Part shown: positions 15,601 to 17,456 of the stretch, one piece after another
Numbering within the stretch: the stretch's first letter is position 1
How the letters are laid out: every line of letters starts with the position of its first letter
NCBI GenBank assembly: GCA_900319195.1
Contig: ONNL01000131.1
Location: 1 to 17,456 of the forward strand
Origin: an uncultured Ruminococcus sp.
GTDB lineage: Bacteria; Bacillota; Clostridia; Oscillospirales; Ruminococcaceae
Direction of reading: 5' to 3'
Length of the DNA stretch: 17,456 nucleotides
Notes under the pieces: generated by a model
Databases searched by the model: none
What the model saw: the letters and a program-made list of their open reading frames with translations, nothing else
What the model was told of the DNA's origin: nothing
Translations under genes and position numbers: made by a program

Positions 15601-16289
15601 ACGAAAAGCTCTGTGAGGAACTGCGGTCAATAATTAATGCGGACTACGATACCGAGCTCTCAAAGCTGCCCGCAAAGCTCAGTGTTACGCAGATCACAAA
15701 GAAATTCGACGACTCCGAAAACGACTTCGATTTCAGCCTGAAAAGACCACGGTTCATGTCCGAATCGCAGGGACTTACAGGCACGGAGCGAGGTACGGCT
15801 ATCCACACATTCTTCCAGTACTGCGATCTTGAGTCGGCGGCGGCTGACCCGGTCCGCGAGATAGAGCGCATTGAACAGCTCGGCTTCATCAGCGCTCCGC
15901 AGGCGGCTTCTATCAGCACCGAAAACACTGCCGCATTTTTCGCAGGCGGTCTCTATCAGCGAATAAAGAGCGCGGCAAATGTATGGCGCGAGAAGAAGTT
16001 CATGATCGCAGTCTCGGAGACTGACATCAAGAATCAGCTCATGGAAAGGCTCAAAAAGTCCGACGGTATGATAAAGGGCATCATCGACCTCATGTTTGAG
16101 GAGGAGGACGGGCTCGTTATCGTCGATTACAAGTCCGACAGAGGTATCGGTGAGACTGCTCTTGCGGAGCGATATGCACAACAGTTACGGCTATATAAGT
16201 CGGCGGCGGAGCTTACAATGGGCAAAAGGGTCAAGCAGCTCCTGCTTTGGTCATTTGAGCTGCGGAAGGCAGTTGAGATAAAAATGTGA
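12648..16289 (+). CDS. addA: AddA subunit of the ATP-dependent helicase-nuclease
   Basis: A 1213-aa UvrD-like superfamily 1A helicase fused to a RecB-family nuclease, partner of AddB. Visible motifs in order: Walker A AAAGSGKT (22-29); Ia VTFTNDAAAELK (55-66); II DEYQD (396-400); III GDVKQSIYGFR (434-444); IV LNQNFRSS (474-481); V VMTLHKSKGLEFP (792-804); VI LLYVGLTRAKQQL (866-878). The C-terminal nuclease shows GTAIHTFFQ, GIIDLMF (D1147) and VDYKSD (D1160, K1162), then QQLRLYKSAAEL. All key residues appear intact, so both ATPase and nuclease should be active. The ATG at 12648 follows GGAGG by 7 nt and lies within the addB end; the frame extends upstream within addB but without a better start. 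A weak stem after the stop (16286-16292 with 16312-16318) is the only terminator candidate nearby. Confidence 0.96.
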   Translation: MNWTKQQSDAIQARDSSVIVSAAAGSGKTAVLTERIIRLIADPESHVRADRMVIVTFTNDAAAELKVRLSKKMRELITSRPSDTYLLKQQILLQSAHICTIDSFCFDFLRDNITEQGITSGFGVLDGSDNELLQQQAMDEMLTEFCTQYPDDYSLLYDRFCVRDESQLSAPLFAVDNFLSSVAFREEWLTKAEENYNCSFGESPYFDIAVGDNISALEDAMKAAKDNLEVVLDIFPDNTKKSAQAYIEQASEDYAFVSAVYECVKERKLPFGEKFKDMKFGSLKPASVKGINSEKREEYKNNRNIFKKPVSELLKVGEVYTENFTESAEVTPMIVRMMRRYYELLWEKKCEKNSISFDDGERLTLELLAERDENGLLMQSDIARSTAELYDIILIDEYQDSNNKQDCIFKLLSRNFKNDADGNALYGDNVFLVGDVKQSIYGFRLANPRNFISTLESSVPYSPDNSCPNKYIYLNQNFRSSPDVIDFVNYVFTGLMTREHSGIEYNSDEMLYFGAETYLQKPKKSFLTDIIFINDDSGDEDDTPGENSPEVRYTAQKIAEMLKNGAETVTPNGIRPCRPSDFCILVRTNEQVSSYIAELERIGVPVRKGEEQGYLRSREITILLDILRTIDNPLLDIPLTAVLTSPMYMFGMTEIAEIKALDRDKPMYVILRGLAGGEYPEFPDVTVRSRCAIFLEAMDSFRTDAVTMTLGELIGKIYDTTDFISVMQLYSDGDKKRANLRALIQYAQSYESFASSDGTPTLNGFLRHLDRIDMNKAVKGKGAAASGDCAQVMTLHKSKGLEFPFVFIAETSGRSRSDSVTAVCADDGLIGYVLYDFENCSRYKTFQQAYISAQKAQDNRNERLRLLYVGLTRAKQQLFINLKTGHSKLKLIRSLMEKLADGSLSYPEAAAGTDQLSHYIWLSLMRHRDFAGIAERLPYEDGVLSEYAPIPEADSDEEVFVTEFAELTDDFTEMAKKKHRTAPADEKLCEELRSIINADYDTELSKLPAKLSVTQITKKFDDSENDFDFSLKRPRFMSESQGLTGTERGTAIHTFFQYCDLESAAADPVREIERIEQLGFISAPQAASISTENTAAFFAGGLYQRIKSAANVWREKKFMIAVSETDIKNQLMERLKKSDGMIKGIIDLMFEEEDGLVIVDYKSDRGIGETALAERYAQQLRLYKSAAELTMGKRVKQLLLWSFELRKAVEIKM

Positions 16290-16346
16290 ACGGTGTATTC
16301 ATTATAAGCGGCGTTCGCATTTGCCTATTATACCACAAACCCTCTC

Positions 16347-16389
16347 TGTCAAGACTATACAAGCGCAGTCTGTGACTGCGGTCTTGACA
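16347..16389. repeat. Interrupted palindrome downstream of addA
   Basis: Outer arms TGTCAAGAC (16347-16355) and GTCTTGACA (16381-16389), inner arms CGCAGTC (16364-16370) and GACTGCG (16374-16380), loop TGT. The left side has an 8-nt insertion (TATACAAG) that interrupts otherwise continuous 16-bp symmetry. No T-tract follows on either strand. Possible recombination/attachment site, operator or RNA hairpin. Confidence 0.6.
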
Positions 16390-16456
16390 GCAAGCTAAAA
16401 GAGCCTCCTTGTTCGCGGTAAAGTAATAATTAACAGGAAATCTTTCTCCGCGTCTC

Positions 16457-16485
16457 TTGCTATTTCTTCATTTTTATGTTATTCT
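16457..16485 (+). promoter_or_regulatory. Possible promoter reading through the repeats
   Basis: TTGCTA (16457-16462) and TATTCT (16480-16485) are separated by 17 nt. Each hexamer deviates from consensus at two positions. If used, transcription would begin just before the 10-bp repeats and run through both terminators into the initiator-like operon. Confidence 0.35.
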
Positions 16486-16496
16486 GTCATTAACTT

Positions 16497-16536
16497 CCTG
16501 TACAATCCTACACAATACTGTATAGTCCTGTACAAT
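16497..16536 (+). repeat. Four tandem 10-bp repeats (consensus CCTGTACAAT)
   Basis: Consecutive units are CCTGTACAAT, CCTACACAAT, ACTGTATAGT and CCTGTACAAT; first and last are identical. A 10-bp period places each unit on the same face of the helix, as in binding arrays for an initiator or repressor. The unit core contains the palindrome TGTACA. Confidence 0.7.
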
Positions 16537-16557
16537 CCCGAAAAATCGGCACTTTTC

Positions 16558-16667
16558 TTGGTAGAAGCCCAAAAAGCCCGAAATCACGCAAAACTGAAAA
16601 AATCTAAAAATCATAAAAACTTGGTAGAAAATCGGTAGATGAACTTTTCTACCAAAGTTGGTAGAAA
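16558..16667 (+). repeat. Iteron-like GGTAGAA repeats, direct and inverted
   Basis: TTGGTAGAA occurs at 16558-16566, 16621-16629 and 16658-16666; a variant TCGGTAGAT is at 16632-16640; the inverse TTCTACCAA is at 16647-16655. The last two full copies form a palindrome of 10-bp arms (16646-16655 and 16658-16667) around AG. The arrangement matches iteron or operator arrays of plasmid-type replication regions, inferred also from the initiator-like gene downstream. Confidence 0.7.
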
Positions 16668-16681
16668 GCCTGTTGACAAGG

Positions 16682-16724
16682 ATAGCGGATAGTGTTTCGT
16701 ATCGAAGCGCTGTCCGCTATTTTT
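16682..16724 (+). terminator. Long intrinsic terminator within the repeat region
   Basis: An 18-bp stem (16682-16699 with 16703-16720) with three G-U pairs and a TAT loop is followed by TTTTT (16720-16724). It would end any transcript coming through the repeats, or from addA. Confidence 0.85.
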
Positions 16725-16749
16725 ATGCCTAAAAATTGAATATGTGTAC

Positions 16750-16778
16750 AACGCTTCTCAGCAATGAGGAGCGTTTTT
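16750..16778 (+). terminator. Second intrinsic terminator just upstream of the 99-aa gene
   Basis: AACGCTTCTCA (16750-16760) pairs with TGAGGAGCGTT (16765-16775) over 11 bp with one G-U pair, closing a GCAA tetraloop, followed by TTTTTCTTTTT. It ends about 33 nt before the ATG at 16812, with no promoter in between, so it may act as a conditional attenuator in the leader of that operon. Confidence 0.85.
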
Positions 16779-16811
16779 CTTTTTCATATTGAATGTCAAG
16801 GAGGTCTTTCT

Positions 16812-17111
16812 ATGCCCAACGCATTACCCGAAGCAAGAGCATTTGATGTGCCTGAATTTTTCAGGTTTCAGAAAAAGGAGCAGCGAGATGTTCTCGATGC
16901 TATGCTCAACAACGAAAACAATGACTACTCTACTGTCGATGAGTTGGCGAAGTCCGACAGGCTGTCGCAGTATTCCTATGAGGTGATCGGTGATGCCGTC
17001 GAGTATCTGACAGGCAGAGGTTTTCTTCATAAGGTCGAGAAGCCTTACGGGTGTGTCTATGCGGTGAACAAGCTCAGGATACCCCATATGATGTTCAGCT
17101 ATACTTTGTAA
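16812..17111 (+). CDS. Small winged-helix-like protein of unknown function
   Basis: A 99-aa soluble protein. I recognise no named family. Residues 18-80 look like a winged helix: a helix (KKEQRDVLDAMLNN), then TVDELAKSDRLSQYSYEVIGDAVEYLTGRG as a helix-turn-helix-like segment, and a possible wing (FLHKVEKPYGCVYAVN). That suggests DNA binding, perhaps control of copy number or transcription of the element. The ATG at 16812 follows AAGGAGG at a good distance; the longer frame from 16764 begins inside the terminator hairpin and is unlikely. The initiator-like gene starts 18 nt after its stop, so the two probably form one operon. It lies directly downstream of two terminators and the repeat arrays, which could be its binding sites. 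The function is inferred only from fold impression and context. Confidence 0.75.
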   Translation: MPNALPEARAFDVPEFFRFQKKEQRDVLDAMLNNENNDYSTVDELAKSDRLSQYSYEVIGDAVEYLTGRGFLHKVEKPYGCVYAVNKLRIPHMMFSYTL

Positions 17112-17129
17112 AGGTCAGAGGTGAGAAAA

Positions 17130-17456
17130 ATGGGCGCTGTGAGAAAAGAGAAAACGGTCAAGGATACCGTTTGCGAGATACATAAGTTCGGTGGCTATGC
17201 CGTTCTGAGCAACTGTTTTGTAAGGTCAACCAACTTAGATTGGAGTGCTATCGGTCTGCTTGCAAGAGTAATGGATCTGCCGCCAACGTGGAAGTTTTCA
17301 AAGGAAGGACTTATTGCAATACGCCCTGACGGTAAAACGTCCGTTGAAAGTTCACTTAAATTGTTAGAGGAATGGGGCTATCTCAAAAAGACTGTCCTTA
17401 TGCCGAATGAGAACTCAAAAGGCAGAATACAGACAACATATGCTTTTTATGAGTAT
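17130..17456 (+). CDS. HTH replication-initiator-like protein (N-terminal part)
   Basis: The reading frame is open for 109 codons to the window end, so the gene is truncated by the window. After a basic N-terminus, the sequence GGYAVLSNCFVRSTNLDWSA is followed by GLLARVMDLPPTWKFSKEGL, then SVESSLKLLEEWGYLKKT and TTYAFYE. This matches the pattern I know for the N-terminal HTH domain of replication initiator / RepA-like proteins of clostridial plasmids and integrative elements (tN.LS..A.GLL..MLSLP..W.yt..GL, ELe..GYl, Y.iYE). Such proteins bind the origin and recruit the replication machinery. A GAGGTGAG ribosome binding site lies just upstream of the ATG. With the iteron-like repeats upstream, a role in autonomous or excised-form replication is plausible. 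It could alternatively be a transcriptional regulator. Confidence 0.72.
   Translation, partial: MGAVRKEKTVKDTVCEIHKFGGYAVLSNCFVRSTNLDWSAIGLLARVMDLPPTWKFSKEGLIAIRPDGKTSVESSLKLLEEWGYLKKTVLMPNENSKGRIQTTYAFYEY

Larger units (their letters stand above)
16290..16811. other. 522-bp gene-free junction with repeats, palindromes and two terminators
   Basis: No coding region is supported here. It holds, left to right: a weak stem after addA; a 43-bp interrupted palindrome (16347-16389); a possible promoter (16457-16485); a 10-bp tandem repeat array (16497-16536); GGTAGAA-type repeats in both orientations (16558-16667); and two intrinsic terminators (16682-16724 and 16750-16778). The A+T content is visibly higher than in addAB. 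Repeats of this kind followed by an initiator-like gene suggest the end and replication or control region of a mobile element. Confidence 0.6.

Noticed and set aside
16327..16352. Minus-strand promoter TTGACA / TATAAT reading towards addA
   Set aside because: The hexamers are only 14 nt apart, too short for a functional sigma-A promoter, although both match consensus.
16350..16410. Minus-strand mini-ORF after a strong AAGGAGG sequence (16404-16410)
   Set aside because: The only frame is about 12 codons from a TTG and overlaps the palindrome; there is no convincing promoter.
16497..16667. CRISPR array
   Set aside because: Repeats are 9-10 bp, contiguous or irregularly spaced and in both orientations, with no uniform spacers or cas genes.

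Overview
The window looks like chromosomal DNA of a Gram-positive gut or rumen Clostridia bacterium, most likely Ruminococcus or a close Oscillospiraceae relative. This is inferred from the AddAB-type recombination nuclease, the AGGAGG-type ribosome binding sites with consensus sigma-A promoters, the Thr-rich linkers in a secreted lysozyme, and the moderate G+C content. No rRNA or tRNA is present to settle the taxonomy.

Layout. Positions 1-1510 hold three minus-strand units: a promoter-driven 18-codon Cys-rich ORF with downstream stem-loops (25-245), a TspO/MBR membrane protein, and a metallophosphoesterase with a TTG start. Divergent from these is a secreted, membrane-anchored D-alanyl-D-alanine carboxypeptidase homologue (1652-3061) in which all three catalytic motifs are changed. 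A structured convergent intergenic region (3081-3207) separates it from a minus-strand amidase-SH3 protein and a beta-lactamase-fold serine hydrolase. Next come a plus-strand prephenate dehydrogenase (tyrA) and a minus-strand RluA-type pseudouridine synthase, whose tails overlap by 13 bp.

A well-defined promoter and a hairpin-rich leader precede a secreted two-domain GH25 lysozyme (7421-9250); its second domain has lost two conserved acidic residues. A strong intrinsic terminator lies just ahead of addB, which overlaps addA by 14 bp. AddAB is the double-strand-break repair helicase-nuclease and fills 9305-16289.

The right edge (16290-17456) changes character. About 520 bp without a gene carry a 43-bp interrupted palindrome, four 10-bp tandem repeats, GGTAGAA iteron-like repeats and two successive intrinsic terminators. 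A 99-aa winged-helix-like protein and the start of a protein resembling the HTH replication-initiator family of plasmids and integrative elements follow. This is probably the end and replication/control region of an integrated mobile element that continues beyond the window.

Two themes stand out. One is cell-wall enzymes with lost catalytic residues (the carboxypeptidase homologue and the second GH25 domain) beside intact ones (the amidase and the first GH25 domain). The other is RNA-level control elements: a candidate Cys-leader attenuator, an inverted repeat over the amidase start codon, a two-hairpin lysozyme leader, and stacked terminators before the mobile-element operon.
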